Assembly: GCF_001649575.2 (NCBI RefSeq)
Contig: NC_051435.1
Coordinates: forward strand, 4,257,399 to 4,321,398
DNA length: 64,000 bases
Direction of reading: 5' to 3'
From: Kryptolebias marmoratus
Taxonomy: Eukaryota > Chordata > Actinopteri > Cyprinodontiformes > Rivulidae
In this document: piece by piece, positions 34,312-48,240 of the stretch
Layout: each line of letters begins with the position of its first letter
Numbering within the stretch: position 1 is the first letter of the stretch
The notes under the pieces: generated by a model
Seen by the model: the letters and a program-made list of their open reading frames with translations, nothing else
What the model was told of the DNA's origin: nothing
The model's database searches: none
Position numbers and translations under genes: made by a program

Positions 34312-34325
34312 CCAGTAGGGGGCAG
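34312..34325 (+). promoter_or_regulatory. CTCF-like motif
   Basis: CCAGTAGGGGGCAG matches the CTCF core CCASYAGRKGGCRS at every position. It is one of the two best matches in the window, just right of the LINE remnant. Confidence 0.5.
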
Positions 34326-36319
34326 CAGCAGTCTGTGGGTAGTACTCGACTTAGGCAATTAATTATTATTTTTCTGTTCATTACATTGTTCTGAAGTTAC
34401 TGACTTTAATGTTTTTGCACAGCAAGGATTTTTTTTTCCACATCAAGTTTCTGCAGTTTATTTAGATCTCTGATGAATAAACTTCACAACAAACAGTGGC
34501 AAAAATTGAAAGTTAGGTAATAAAAGGTTGGTTTCAGACCTGGGATGGCTGTGATGGTTAGATGTGATCATTTTAAACCTGAACCACTTGTTGATTCTTG
34601 TAAAATTGGCAGCTTTCTCTTTACCCAAACATCCTGTTGTTTTCTAGAACTGAAAGACTCTTTATCAAGATTAAAAAAAAAAAAGATGGCTACCACAATA
34701 AAGATGCACACTAATCTGCAGATTATTTTCTATCCAACATTAGTGCAAAATATCTGTTCTGTTATCAGCGTTCAGGCCAGAACCAGAGACATCAGCCAAT
34801 TTAGTGATTTAAACGTTGGCTTTTATTTTCCATTCCTGCCTTTGACTTTACACAGATTTTAAAAATGAATAAATGACAAGTCTTAAAAACAATAAGGTAT
34901 TAAAGAAGTTGGGTTAAGTCTTACATAACTTATAATATTTTCACCAAAAGATGCCAGAGTGCATGCATGTTCAACATAAACCCTTTTACACGATCTACAC
35001 CTGTCAGTTTGTTTAAAATATTAAAATTGACCAGACTATACATCATTAGACAGTGGCAATAAACAGTCACAAGGTTTAATGACACATTTAGGGGGTAAAT
35101 TTAGTGCTATGAAACAGAACAGATTAAAAGAAAGCGTGATGAAAAAGTACGCAGACTTCCAGGGTTAACTTATAGGCACTTTGCACACAATATGTTATTT
35201 AGATCTTTTTCCTGACTTCAGCTCCATTATTTTCTCTCGCAGCCTTCCACCTGCTCTCAGCACTTCCTGAGCCCACACATTTCTCAGTATAACTGTGCAA
35301 GCTTCCTTTAAGGCCGTTTGTCTTGGTCCATCTGTTGGAGCGCAGCCCGCTGCTCTCATCAGCAGATTCGAACCTGGAAGTCTGGCCAGAAACCAAAAGT
35401 CTTCTCAAAGTGCTTCAGCTAATGAACAGTGATTAAAGAAAGCAGTTCAGTTGTTTCTGTAAGTTTCTGTAAGAAGCCACGTCACTCAGTTAATGTGAGT
35501 TTCTGACACGGTTTAAGCAGTTTGTAATTTTTATGACTTCTGGGTGGAACAAACAAAGCTACAGGCTGTTAACAGCAAAACAAAACACCTTAACAGAGAA
35601 AAATCTACACAGGACAAATGAAAACTAAAGATGCAAAACACTGCTGATTGCTGGAAAAACACAGAGGGATGATTATTGCAGGTAAACAAGGTGACTAACT
35701 AACTAAACAGGTGAGGTCTGAGCTGCAAATAATCCGACCAGGACTGAACCTAACTTTAAAAGTGCAAAGCCAAACAATGACAAAGAAAGACATGACAGGA
35801 CAAGAGACAAGAGACAGCTAGTTCTAAGAAATAAAACAACCAATGAGACACAACAACACCATGACGATGAAAACCAGTCGGGCCAGAACTTTATAAACTC
35901 ATTAATTATGCAAATAAACTGAAGCTTTCACTCTTCATTCTTTATGGAGAATTCCAGGAAATGAAAACTTATAAAAACAGTGATTATGCTGAATGCATTA
36001 CAAACCATTCCCTGTAGTTTACAAAGTTTACAAGGAAACTAAACGACTTTATGGAAATTATTCACATTATATTGTGTTAAATCAATATCTTCTGCTGATA
36101 AAAGGTCCTCGGTGTAGTCTAAGAAAACTCAATTTGTCAGAAATGTTAATGAAAAAAAAAACATGTTCAGCTTCTAGTTCATCAGTCACAACTAAAAACA
36201 GGGTTTAACTTTATGGTCCTGTCAGATGTTCATAAAAGTTAAGTCTTTTTAGCAACTTGGGAGTCATTTTTAATGAGGTTTTTTATGACTTTTTCCAAGA
36301 AATTTATGTTTTTGGTAGT

Positions 36320-36505
36320 GTTTGTTTGTTTGTCTGTCTGTGCACAAGATTACTCAAAAAGTTATAAACGGATTGTCATTAAATTTTCATGAAACTTCAA
36401 ACATGCAACAAGAAACAAGGGATTAGATTTTGGTGGTGATCCAGATCATGATCCGGATTCCATATAGACAGAGACCCTATGGCCTTGGTGGAGGTTTGCG
36501 CACTT
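36320..36505. repeat. Interspersed fish repeat fragment
   Basis: Begins with GTTTGTTTGTCTGTCTGTGC, followed by CAAGATTACTCAAAAAGTTA, GATTAGATTTTGGTGGTGAT and CCTTGGTGGAGGTTTGCGC. I recognise this block order as a highly repeated family in fish genomes. It has no coding capacity and its class is uncertain. Confidence 0.55.
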
Positions 36506-36588
36506 AAAGTACTTCTATTTTACAAAAATGTATTTTTATTTTTATTGTATTCAATCCCATAGAAATAAGGGGTGCAAATAGTGCTGCA

Positions 36589-36602
36589 GCACCCCCTGGT
36601 GG
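36589..36602 (-). promoter_or_regulatory. CTCF-like motif
   Basis: GCACCCCCTGGTGG reads CCACCAGGGGGTGC on the minus strand, a strong match to the CTCF core. Its orientation is opposite to the site at 34,312, giving an inward-facing pair 2.3 kb apart. Confidence 0.5.
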
Positions 36603-38490
36603 ATTCCAGAGTACATGCAGGTTCAAAATATAGAGAGAAATTTTTAAAAAAGGAGCAAATAAAAATCCAATCAATCCATTTCAGTTGTGTATGTTTGCAT
36701 TATTTTATTTTATTTAATGAGTCATTGGGTGAAATAATCAGATGAAATTTTACACTCATTTACGCACATTTTAAAGATGCTGAACCAAGCCGAGCTGAAT
36801 CTGCAGCTCTCATGATGATATCCGTTTAATAAACTTTTAGCTAGTTTTGCTGTTTTGTGACCTTCATCTAGATTTAAATGACAAAAACAAAAATAAATAC
36901 ATAAATCCAGCAGCCTGTTTGAGGTACGAGCTGTCAGGTGAAAACCGGACGACAGTCCTCCCTTTTTTGCTCTGTTTGCTTGGGTCCGTGTGACGCCTGC
37001 AGATTAGTTTGTGGACACACGACTGAAAGGTCCGGTCTGTTTAAATGGGGGTTAAGTTGGATTTAAAACAGAAGCAATGTACACTCCTTGTTAGTAAAGC
37101 CCTTTATTGTTCCAGCTGACAGCTCCCTCCTGATTTGTGCTGCTTGTTGTTTCTCATGAAGCTATAATTTAGTTTCTGCTGTTTATAGCGAACCACGGAC
37201 CTCCATTTAAAGCCGCTTTTGTTACTTCAGAAATACTTCTTCAGAATTTGTAATAGTACTATTTCAAGTCATTTCAACAAAGGAACAGTTCAGATAAACA
37301 TAAACAAATGGTATCTTACCTGCTGTGGATAGAATCAGCTGTTAGTTCTGACCGGACCAACAAGCTAACGGCCAATTTGGTGTCTTAAAACAACACCAGT
37401 CTAAATAAATCCTATTATATAAACCTTTACAACTCAGTCAATTTTTCATTCGACAGTTATTTAAAAGGAATTTAGGGTTACTTCCAAGAACACATAGAGG
37501 AGCAACTAGCTGTAGCACGGTCACTTCCAGCAGGAATAATGTTTTGTATCTGTTGGAACTACTGTGGACTGCATAATTTAGCTATCTACATCAGGTAAGA
37601 TATTAACTGTTTATGAAGTTTTTTTTAGAACTCCACTCTTAAAGATCTGAACTGTCCCTTTAAGGTTTTTGTTGTTTTAAAGGGGACTCTGTTTGTTCCT
37701 TCTTTTTACTGAACAGGAACTAAAAAGGACTGAAAAAATACCATCTGTCTTACAATCTCTTTCTTTAAACCCTGAGGGGACCCTGACCCTAGCCCCGGGC
37801 CAAAAGGCCCTATCCACCTAATCAGTTTTCTGTACCTCGTTTCTTGGTAATATCAGCTGCTGATTCTTAAAAAAAGTACAAAATATTGTCTTTGAGCTTA
37901 ATCTTGAAGTTGGTGAAAGTTAATTTAAAAACATTCTGGAAGCAGGAAGTCTTTTACGAGACATTGAGAAACTTTGGGACAATATTTCATCACTGACCTT
38001 CCAGACTTTAACAGCATGTTGAGTAATTCTTAACTCAGAAATCTAAATGTAAAACAAAAATTTGATCCCTGAACAACAGAAATATATAGTTTTATATAAC
38101 CATGGCAGTTATGGTTAAATAACTTGTTGAAAAAAATATACTTTAAATTACTTTTACAGTAACAAAAGAATAAAGGAAAGAAAAGTTTTTTTGATCATTT
38201 AAATCCAGGTTTTGACTCTTTCGTTGAGTTATTATCACATCTTATTTCATTGGGGTCGGACAGTGTTTACATTTCTCAAACAGCCCATAAGCTCACAAAT
38301 AATCAAACAGATTTAAGTCCACATGAACTCGTATTCTGCAATAGAAGCCTTTCACTGAATTTGAGTTATTAATGTGTTGAAAGTTGACAGTTTTAATAAG
38401 GAGTGGTATGTTCTTATATGTTTGTGCAAGAAACACAATAACGATACTATTCCCTCCCTATACCTGACCGATCCCATCTATGTCTCTTTC

Positions 38491-38515
38491 TTGTTTTGTT
38501 TTGTTTTGTTTTGTT
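38491..38515. repeat. (TTGTT)n simple repeat
   Basis: Five tandem TTGTT units. Confidence 0.9.
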
Positions 38516-41500
38516 CCCTAGATATCAGCATTATGTTAATTTGCAGTCTTCCTGGTTCTTCAGTTTGAACATTAAAGGGAAATTCTAAAAAAAAGGGTGA
38601 TACTTCTAAGAACGTTTGCAGAATTTCATCCTTCCGAGAAGCGTATGAATAGAGTCACTGTTCATACGATCAGGTCAAACTCAGAAACATTGTTTGTTTT
38701 TGTGCAAAGGAAGGTGTGTTTATTTAACTTTTTAAAAAGAAGTGGGCAAAAAATCAGAGGTGTTGTGTGGGATTACCTGTTTAAATAGCACTGAAAAACC
38801 TTACCCACAAGACATATTTCCTGTCCAAAGAACATGTTTTTCAACAAAGTCAAATTGTTTGGTATTTAGTGTCTTTTCAGGCCCCCTGGTGTCAATAAAA
38901 AAACATCTCTTAAGCACTGTTTTTTCCTCCAACACTAACTGAATTGAATGAAAATTGTGTCACTTTTTGGAAGCTTATGAAGGTGTTGGGGTTAAACATA
39001 AAAAATGTGTAATTCACAGTGATGAGGACGATCATCAAATCACTGCTCAGCAGAGTTTTCTGCCAGAAAAGGCCACGTGGAGCAATAACAAGCCACATCA
39101 ATCAACGTGTCATAAGAAATGTTAGTCTTTGCTCTGAGCTGAAAAATGAACTTACCTCAGAGGTCCTTGTGTATCGCTCACAAGTCAAAGAAAGCTCTGT
39201 GCATTCATGCTCGTGACATTCGTGCACAAATGTGAACTTCTCTCAAACTTTTGGTGGCCATTTTACGTTCTGTTTAACAAATCTTAGCAGGCAAACAGAC
39301 TTTTTTATCCTCCAAGAAGCTTTTTTGGGGAGCTTTCCTAAATCTGAACAATTGAGAAAGCTGATAAAAAAACAAAATATCTATAATAACAGGAATAATG
39401 AAAGTTTAGTTGTCTTCTGTTTAATTTGTCAGGCTTACAGTGTCCTGGATGACTAAGGATCTACACCGTCATGGAGCAAACTAAATCCACATGTTTTCAT
39501 TTAAAGCATCATGTTCCAAAACCCAAAGTCATACTTCTCCATCATATGATGTGTCACGTTTGCCTCGAACATCACAACATATTTATTAGGATGTAGTTCA
39601 AGTTGATCCAAGTCGTTTTTAATTTAGGCCAGGCAGGGTCGGTTTATACCCTTCTGACTTTCATTACGCTGGACTCAAACACACAAAGGCATTGTTTGTT
39701 TAATCTGTGGAAAATGTGTTTCTGCAGAGCTGCAGTATCATATTTGTTTAACAAAGGCTTAGTGGGTTTCTTTTTCGTCCAACAGTTCTTTTTAAAGGTG
39801 AACCTGATGGATCAGGTGTCTCAGAAACAGCTGAGCGTCTCTCTTTCACGTTACAAAAACATCAGTAGACACAATGTTTGTCTGCACTCTGTCTGTGGTC
39901 AGTTCATTATGTTCAACAATAACAAATGACTAAAGCCTGTCAACTGTTTATTTTTCCTTAAACAACATGTTATGGATTATTTAAAATCAGGAGACCTCAT
40001 AAATTCACACTGAGATGTAGAAGAGGATGCAAAAAAAAATGCTAAGGTGTGTTTGCTGACTTAGAGATTCAAATTTTCTCTTTCCTGTCATAATATGATT
40101 GTAGAAAACTTTTAAAACATTTAACTTGAACACACTGAGCATGATTATGAAGGATTTATTACCTAATATTAGCAACAGGATAAACAAAGGAGACTAATTT
40201 CTGATCACTTTTTCATTATGAGCTCTTTGCTGCCTTTTTTGAAAGTCTACATGTGCTTTTTCTAACTGTGTCAGCAGTTTGTGATGCACCGTTTTTGTCA
40301 CAATTCTCATGTTCTTGCCTATAACAAGTTTTGGATGAAACCTTTACCTCCAGTTTATTGTTTCTCCTCCATTCACAGGATAACAATGAAGGAATGACGA
40401 AGAAGAGTCATGCAACACCACCGTCTTTGTCTCTTTCCTTCAGCTCAGCCTCCCAAAAGAATTCACAACCCCTGCTTTCCGTCTCGAATGTATTCTTACT
40501 GACGAAGCGCATTCAGTTAATCCTTTCTGAACTTTACAACAGAACCAGAACCTTTGACTCCGTATAACTTCTAACCATAAAAAGCACACACATTTGTGCA
40601 CACAGACGCACAGCGGCCACATGCATACCAGCTCTTCAACTTAGGAACAAATAACAGCTTGTCTTTATGTAACTCAGATTCCTTTAGGGAAGAAAAAGTT
40701 GCCTCTACGAGCCAAGATGAACCTGCATGATTGCCTGACAAGGTAGAGTTTTTATCACTGCATCCAGTTCTGGAGAAAGGATTTTTAGTTCACGTGCCAA
40801 CGTTACACAAGAATGATTCAGTTTTTAACACGAAGCCACAGATGTTTCAAAACTGGGGTTTTCTATGGGTTAAGAAAACTTTCACACAGATTTTAATATA
40901 CAGCCCATTGCATTGCAAATTATTATCATATTTTTTTTAAAACTGAAGACACGTGTGCCTTTTAGAGATTTAATTACGCAAACGTTATCCCAAAGTGTTG
41001 CGTTACTGAGCGGGAGTTTGGTAACGGCAAATAACAAATGATCAAACATCATTAACTTTACGAAACGGCATCAGAGGATGTTGCTCAAGATGAAGCTGAA
41101 CAAAAGATTGTTGTCGTTAGAAAATCAAGGTGGAACCAACGGGTTGATGGGAGGCAGGCTGTGAAGAAAGTGCAGGGATTGGGCTCAGGAATGTCAAGCA
41201 AAGCGCTGAACAATGCGACCGTTCACCGTGGAGGTAAGGTGCCAGAGAATCTCTCCTCTGTCTATCTGTTGACATGATCAGGAGTGGGATGCAAAATGGT
41301 TGGAGAAGCAAAAAAGACCCTTGTTTGAGAAGGCAGGACACCTCGCCTGCAACAAAAGGGCATTGATTTGCACCCCCTGCTCTTCCTCGTGTTAATTAAA
41401 AATAAAAATGTTGAAGAAGGTTGCATGCAACTTGATCAAAAATAACAGAATTTCAGCATCACAGTATCATCTATAGTTTTCTCTTTTCTTTACAGCCGAC

Positions 41501-42664
41501 ATCTGATGGCATTTACAAGACTCTAAACTCCACTTCCCCCGTCTCCTTTGTGACTTTAGGTACTTGAAAAGAATCCTAAAAAGCCTTCAGTTTTCAGTGT
41601 AAAAATTCCCATTTAAGCAATAAAACCCTGACCTCAGATCAGTACAGTTTTATCCTCAAATATTTGCACTTCCCTCACATGTACCTCACCCATGAAGAGT
41701 TGGTAAAGATCCTTCTTTTAGGCTCAGTCTTCTCACAGTCGTGTTGGAAAAAAGCATTCAAATCAAACATTTTATCTTGTTGGAAAAAGAAAATAAAGGA
41801 CAGTGATTTTATTTGTTGTATCTCCAAGCTGGGATAAAAACAAACATTGGTTGAAGTTCCAGCAGATTGTTATTAGCTTTTTCTGAAGTGAAGTACTGTA
41901 TGTAGCAGCTGATGAAGTGTTGCTGTTTTTCAAAATAAAAGCCTTTCTGTAATGCTGTGAAGTTGAAGCTGGATGGAAATAAAATGAGGAGGCTAAATTT
42001 AATTTTTCTGTGATTGTGATGTGCTTTTCCACTACATATAAACATCTCAGCAGCAACTTTGTTTTTTTTCTGAGATTTGAAGTTTAGAAGCCTTCAGATA
42101 TTTACAAGCGCAAAAAAAAAATAATTTAAGAAATGATGCAAATTTTAATTTGACATCCTTTTTTTTAAATATAAAAACCTAAACAGTCACGACCTTAGTG
42201 GGTCTGTACAAAAACAAGCCATGGATGCAGCGTTCCAGCTTTCTTGCACAATCAGACTTGGAATGTTCGCAGAAATCCTGACAGCTGCTCTGTTGCCTGA
42301 GAGCAGAGAGGAGGAACATTCTTTCAGAAGAGGACACAGCTGTTTCTACAAATCTATTAGGAAGTTTGCATAAACAACCATTCCTCTTTCCTCGTCGGGC
42401 AAACATGAAACATTTCCACGTGTTTAGATGAAAGGATGACGATTTCGGCTGATACAAACCTACAGCATTAGTAAGCTGATGAGACTCAGTTTGCTCATAG
42501 AGAGAGTCTGAGCTGCAAAGTCTGGGTGTTTCATCCGGTCTGCCAAACCACCAAATCCTCACAAAAGTGACCAAAAGACTCCCAAGGAAAAAGGGACCTT
42601 TTCTGAAATGATTTATTGATGAAAGTTTAGTCTTAGTTTAGCTCTTTGATCAATAAAAGCATAC

Positions 42665-42960
42665 GAGCTACAGTTTTAAACAAAGATCTTGCACAATCTG
42701 TTAGAGCTGGAAATATGAGTTGGAGATGGCTCTCAGCTACTACCACACCAGATTTGAGCTCAGTGTCTGTAAAATTAACAGATTCATAGCTGTTTTTGTG
42801 TTTGGTAAAGTTGATTAGGGTGGCCAGCTTAAATCCGGTCGACTCCAAATGTAAATCAGCTGTAGACGTACAGAAAAGGATTACTTTCTGAGAGTTTCAT
42901 TAAAATGCATCCAGTGTTTTCATGAGGTATTTCGTTAACAGCCAGACTGACAAACAAACA
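42665..42960. repeat. Two-copy interspersed repeat, copy A
   Basis: Shares an ordered set of blocks with 47965-48240: CTTG(C/T)(A/G)CAATCTGTTAGAGCT, GGCT(C)..CTACTACCA, CTCAGT(G/A)TCTGTAAA, then GATTACTTTCTGAGAGTTTC and a CAGACTGACAAACAAACAC-like end. Both copies have the same orientation and are diverged. Confidence 0.65.
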
Positions 42961-43870
42961 CTTGCACAGACACACACAGGTCAGCACAACCGTTAGCACT
43001 GTTCTCCTTGTGCATGTGTGTTTTTCTTCGGGGTACTCTTGTTTCTTCCAACAGTACAAAAAAATACAGAGTGGGTTAACTGGTGGGTCTAAACTCGCAC
43101 TAGGTGTGACCATGAAGAGTGTTTTGTCTTTACCAACCAGTTACTGAGTATTGTAAGAAGTTTAACTTTGGATTGACTGAGTTTGTTACTGATGACTGGA
43201 GTTTATAAGCTTGTATCAATGCTGGATGTTCACTCACCTTTCCCTTAAATAAAAAGAAAATACTGCAGATCTTGCAGTTTCACTCATATTTACTCTTTGA
43301 ACCCATGACTAAAGAAGTTGTTTGTGTGGAAAAATGACAGATTTTTTTTCTGGGTTTCCCTGTTCAGAGTGCAGATGTTGCAAAAATGAAGCAAAAAAAA
43401 TTGCAACAGCAGTAAGATTTGAGTTTACGTCTGCACGACCCTGGGTTCACCTCACATCCTGGTTTTACTGATGAAATACTCTGGTTCAAATGTCAAAATA
43501 TGTTGAAAACGAACATTTTGTTGGCCTCTTTGGATCTGATGTAAGAGGAAATTTCACGACTTGCACACTTATCAAACTGCTGACTGGGCAAAAACATCTT
43601 AGAAGGGTAAAAAAAATATACCTACTACAACTTTTAAAAGCTCTGTCTTAAATAAAAAATCCCTTTTTTACTATGAATTTTTTTATAAAAGTTGGTTTTA
43701 TGTTGAAAACATATTGCTGATCTTTAATTGAGTTTAAATGCTACCTAAGTTGTAAGCAGAAATAAAAAAAAAAATTTTGATAAATATTTATTTCAAACTT
43801 TTACAGAAAAAATGTTAGTTGATCATCTCTGCTTCTTGTTGATTATGTTGATGGTTTGATTTAAAGTATA

Positions 43871-43886
43871 GTAAAGTAAAGTAAAG
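43871..43886. repeat. (GTAAA)n simple repeat
   Basis: Three GTAAA units within an AT-rich stretch. Confidence 0.7.
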
Positions 43887-44298
43887 CAGGGAAAACAAAT
43901 CAAATAAAACATGCATTTTCTTTTCTATGGGGTCTTGATTATTAATTGTAATAATCAATAATCAAAAGTTAAGTTTGATGATTCTGTGAAACTCAACAAC
44001 ACAGATTGTTGTTGCATAATCTTTAATCAGCTAACAGCTGTGCCTGGTTTTGGAATAACTTCCTGCATTTTTTTTTTCTTTCCATAAACTGGAAAACTAA
44101 AAAAACATCCAGGCAGCACCTCAGTTCAGTAGATCGTAGAGACGCCCTCGACGACTCTGTGAACCATTTTGAAAGAAAATTTGTTACATAAATATGTTAA
44201 AAGTTCAAAATCCAAGCAACAAGAATACGTGCATCTGCAACTCACTCAGGGAAATTCAAAAAGCCCCTGCAAATGTTTTGAGACTTTCTGGAGACTCC

Positions 44299-44312
44299 TC
44301 CCCCCCCNCCCC
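44299..44312. other. Poly-C run with an undetermined base
   Basis: A C homopolymer is interrupted by the only N in the window (44308). It is most simply a sequencing or assembly uncertainty in a homopolymer. Confidence 0.85.
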
Positions 44313-46130
44313 AGAATGACATTTGCCAGCTATTCACCAGCAGTTGCAGCTTTAATGTGGCCCAAAGTAAACTTTGAACTTGTGTGTTCAAACTGCTTCA
44401 CAAGTGTGTCCACAAGTGTTGATCCAGCCTGGATTGTTTCCCTGTTGCCTCTCTGTTGGTTCACACTCATTTGGCCCCCTTCACACAGGATGATGAAGGC
44501 TACATCCTAAACATTTACATTTAACTACAGTTAAATCCCAACATTGTAAATTTATTAAGCAACAAAGGGTGTCATGATGAGGAGGTACCACATCCAGAGT
44601 TGCACTGAATCTGCTCATGTCATAAAGATCATTGTATTTAGCCTTTTGAATTCTTTCCAAGCCGTGACAGTCAAGCCTGTGATTCAGATGAGCACATGCT
44701 GAATCACAGCTGGTTATTCCGACCAGCAAAAGTAACTCAGCTTGTAATTGTCGTCATGGTTTTTATGGTCAGGAACAATTTTCACCATGAGGACAGTAAT
44801 TTGTCCCACCCAGTCTGCACATATAATTTCCTGAAAGACTAACTTTAGCTCAGTGGGTTTGAGCAACAAGAAGCTGTGAGATCCTAAAAAACAGTTTTTA
44901 TGACTTCACCACTTAGACATGAGAGGGCAGGACCCGCCGGAGCAAACACGTGTGCACTAAAGAGCCACGAACAAGCTGCCCGCACAACTGCAGATATGAT
45001 TCCTTACTGAGCATCATGCCTTGCATTACTTGTCTGAACATGAATTTAAAGGTGGAAGACAAGAAATACTGCATTTGGACCTGCTGTGGGGCAGAAACCT
45101 GTGGGATGATGGATCAACGCATACCTGACCACAATAAATCCACTCAGCATTGATCCCGAAGCACACGCTTCATTTCAAATTCTCATGACTGCAACGACAC
45201 AAATCATCCCCTCCTTTGGAGTCTCCTCCTGCTCTCTGATATATTGTGCCATTTTCCCGTCATCCCAGAGGAGGTGTGCTGTAAAAGCTGAATCAATGGT
45301 GATGTTAGCAGTTTTACTCAGCCCATATTTCCTTTATCAAACCTCTCTTGGAAAAGCTCGTCGGTTTGGCTGCCAAGTCTTTTTGGCAAAGTCATGCTGA
45401 CATCATCGGAGGAGCTGGTTTATAGAAAAAGTTTAACAAAGGCCGCTTTTTCAACACTGTGACACTTTTCTTTTACTACTCAGTGAAATAAGTATTATTG
45501 AAAAATAGAAAAAGAAATCTTGAATTAAGGTTGTGTAAATTAAACTTGTGTGTGGGGGTGGTGGGTTAGCTGGTTATGTGCTTTACCAGCATGCACAGAA
45601 ATAATTATGTGTCTGGGATGTAATACTCCCTTTAATCTGTTATTACCTGTGGTAAAATACAATTTCTTACTCATTTTTTCTGTTTCAGAAAATATCATTA
45701 GTTCAGACTGCTTATGTTTAAGCACTGAAGCTTCTGTCACAATTTTTAATTTGCAGCTCCTCTTGCAGTTTTGAAAAACTCAGGAATAGTGCACTGTGAC
45801 TATTGGTTGCAGTATATCATACAACAAGAATGAAATGTGCAAAAAAAAAACAACTGCATTTTCCATAGACATCAGCAGGATTTTAGGGAAGTGAGTGAGA
45901 AACCCCAGCTCTGTTTGGAGCGTTATAGCTCAGGCACACTTTACAATAAAAACTTCATTCAAAGCTTAAACACGTCACAGAATATCAGACTGAACTTATT
46001 TTAACTGACATGTTGATGTCTTTAATGGTTTTTATGTAACTGCAGTTTAGGTTTTATGATTCTTGAATATTTTACAACAGAACGTTCAACTTGGTATGGT
46101 GGTGTCTGATAATAACTTCTTTCTAATGTT

Positions 46131-47003
46131 TTTTTTTGCAAACTCTTCTTATTTCCTCAATCTTTATTCTTCTTTTCCAGTTTGTACATCAAACTGTAGG
46201 TGTTTTTGTCCTCTTTTATCCAATGTGTTTCAGTGCTGTAAGGCTTAAAGCCCAGATCTCAACCTGCACATCATTTAGGATATTTTTGTTCGTAGAATAC
46301 AATTTTGACACTTGTTGAGCACTGGTTTTGTTACAAAAAAATGAATAAAAAATGCAGATACAAAGTAAGATGGATACAGCCAAACGTGGACTGAAGATTG
46401 CTGGCGGCTGATAGCATTGCACTTGGGACACTGGCCCATTGCCAAGCACAAGAACAAAATGTGGTTCTGCAATTATGACAGCTTTTGAGCTCTGAAGTTA
46501 TTCAGATTCTGGCATCCTTTCAAAAACTCATCAGAAACTGTATGTACTGATCTAAGCTTATAAATCCTACAAACAACATGCAAGGTTTGTTTTTTTTTTG
46601 CAAACGCTTCTTACCTCCACAAACTTTAGTGTTCTTTTACAATTTATGCACCAAGATGTAGGTTTGTGTTTCAGTGCTGTAAGGCTTAAAGCCCAGATCT
46701 CAACCTGCACATCATTTAGGATATTTTTGTTCGTAGAATACAATTTTGACACTTGTTGAACAATTACTGCACTGGTTTTGTTAAAAATAAATGAATAAAT
46801 GATGCAGATGCAAAATAATATGCATAACAATGCAGTGGAGACACTGGCCTGGTGCCAAGCACAAGAACAAAATGTCTTCCAGCAATTATGATAGCTTTTG
46901 AACTCTGAAATAATTCAGATTCTGGCATCCTTTCAAAAACATTTTCAGAAACTGTATGTACCGTACTGCAAACATAAATCCTACAAACAACATGCTAGGT
47001 TTG
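46131..47003. repeat. Tandem duplication of a ~0.44-kb unit
   Basis: Copy 1 (about 46131-46589) and copy 2 (about 46590-47003) lie head-to-tail. A core of more than 80 bp is essentially identical (GTGTTTCAGTGCTGTAAGGC through ACAATTTTGACACTTGTTGA). The unit ends also match (AAATCCTACAAACAACATGC). The offset at the core is 441 bp. Indels separate the copies elsewhere. Neither codes for protein. Confidence 0.85.
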
Positions 47004-47964
47004 ATAAAACCTATAAACGTTATTTCTGAATTGACTTTTCTAACTCTAACATGAATTAAAAGTCTTTTGACGGAGGTAAAAGAAGTAGCTTCTCAGATGA
47101 GCGTTGTGAACAGGAGGGGAGGTAGAGACCCTCATCAACAAGCCCATTTCCTGTCCTCTAAATCGTTCCTTTCTCCTCCCCTCTCAAAGGACTGCCATTT
47201 AGCCTCGAGCGTGTTCTTCTGGCTCCGAGGCACCTTCTTTTAACTCATGGACATGTTGCTTCATGTACCGGGTAAACAGGAAATACTGTACAATACAGAA
47301 AGACCAGTTCAAGTCAGTGGAATGAAAGGTGACTGCTCATGAGGCCGACAATGGAAAAGTTTTTATGTTATCTTAAAGTTGTGTTAAAACGGTAAAGTGT
47401 AAATACTTAAAGTAATACACCTTGATGATTGCATGTAGTTCTTCTTTACTTCAGGACAATTACATGGAGTTTATTTCTTTCCATCCTCCTTTAATGGAAT
47501 CCTTTCTTCCCTCTGGCCCTTTGTGTTTGGCCCCCTGCAGTGCAATTTGGCCAGGAAACAGCTCAAAAGAGTTTATTCAGCTTTAAAACCCTGCCTTCTG
47601 CATTCCACACCAGAGTGGAAATTGGGATTAATGATTAGTTGAATTAACTGGATTGCATTCAGAGTTACAGCACTTAATGTAAAGTTTCTTATTTGTAGAC
47701 ATTTTCTTAATAATCAGCTATAAAAGGGGGAGTAATGTCAGCGTAAAACATATAATTTCTTTTATATTAAAAGAAAAAAATCTGGAAATCAAACTAATTC
47801 TCACTTGATTTTCTTGAATCTTAATATGTCAAATAAATAAAGGCTTAGCATTTCTTGAAGGAATGCATATTTCCCTGTCGTCTTTCAGGACAAAGTTTGA
47901 GACAAAGATCATCTTTCTATGCTGAAAAAAATTTACTTAGAAATAAGTTTTTTGTACAAACTTT

Positions 47965-48240
47965 GATGCAAGTTCACAATATCTTGTGTGATTTGTTAGA
48001 GCTCAGTATGTCTGTTAGGAAAGACTGTCGGCTACTACCATGCTAAATTTTGGCTCAGTATCTGTAAATTTGACTGAGTTTTAGCAACTTATGTTTTGTT
48101 TTAAGGTTGAGTTGCTGTCGCAGCCATCTTGAATTTGGTTACCACTGAAAATTATTCACTTGTGGATGATTACTTTCTGAGAGTTTCAATAGAATCTGCC
48201 AGGTTTTTGATGAGAAATTTTGCCAACAGACAGACAAACA
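47965..48240. repeat. Two-copy interspersed repeat, copy B
   Basis: Partner of the repeat at 42665-42960, in the same orientation 5.3 kb away. The shared 3' end runs GATTACTTTCTGAGAGTTTC, then AATTTTGCCAACAGACAGAC, and resembles abundant fish repeats that end in GACAGACAGAC-type tracts. Confidence 0.6.

Noticed and set aside
35340..35400. GGTTCGAATC on the minus strand resembling a tRNA B box
   Set aside because: No matching A box at the right distance and no cloverleaf could be drawn; chance match or old SINE trace.
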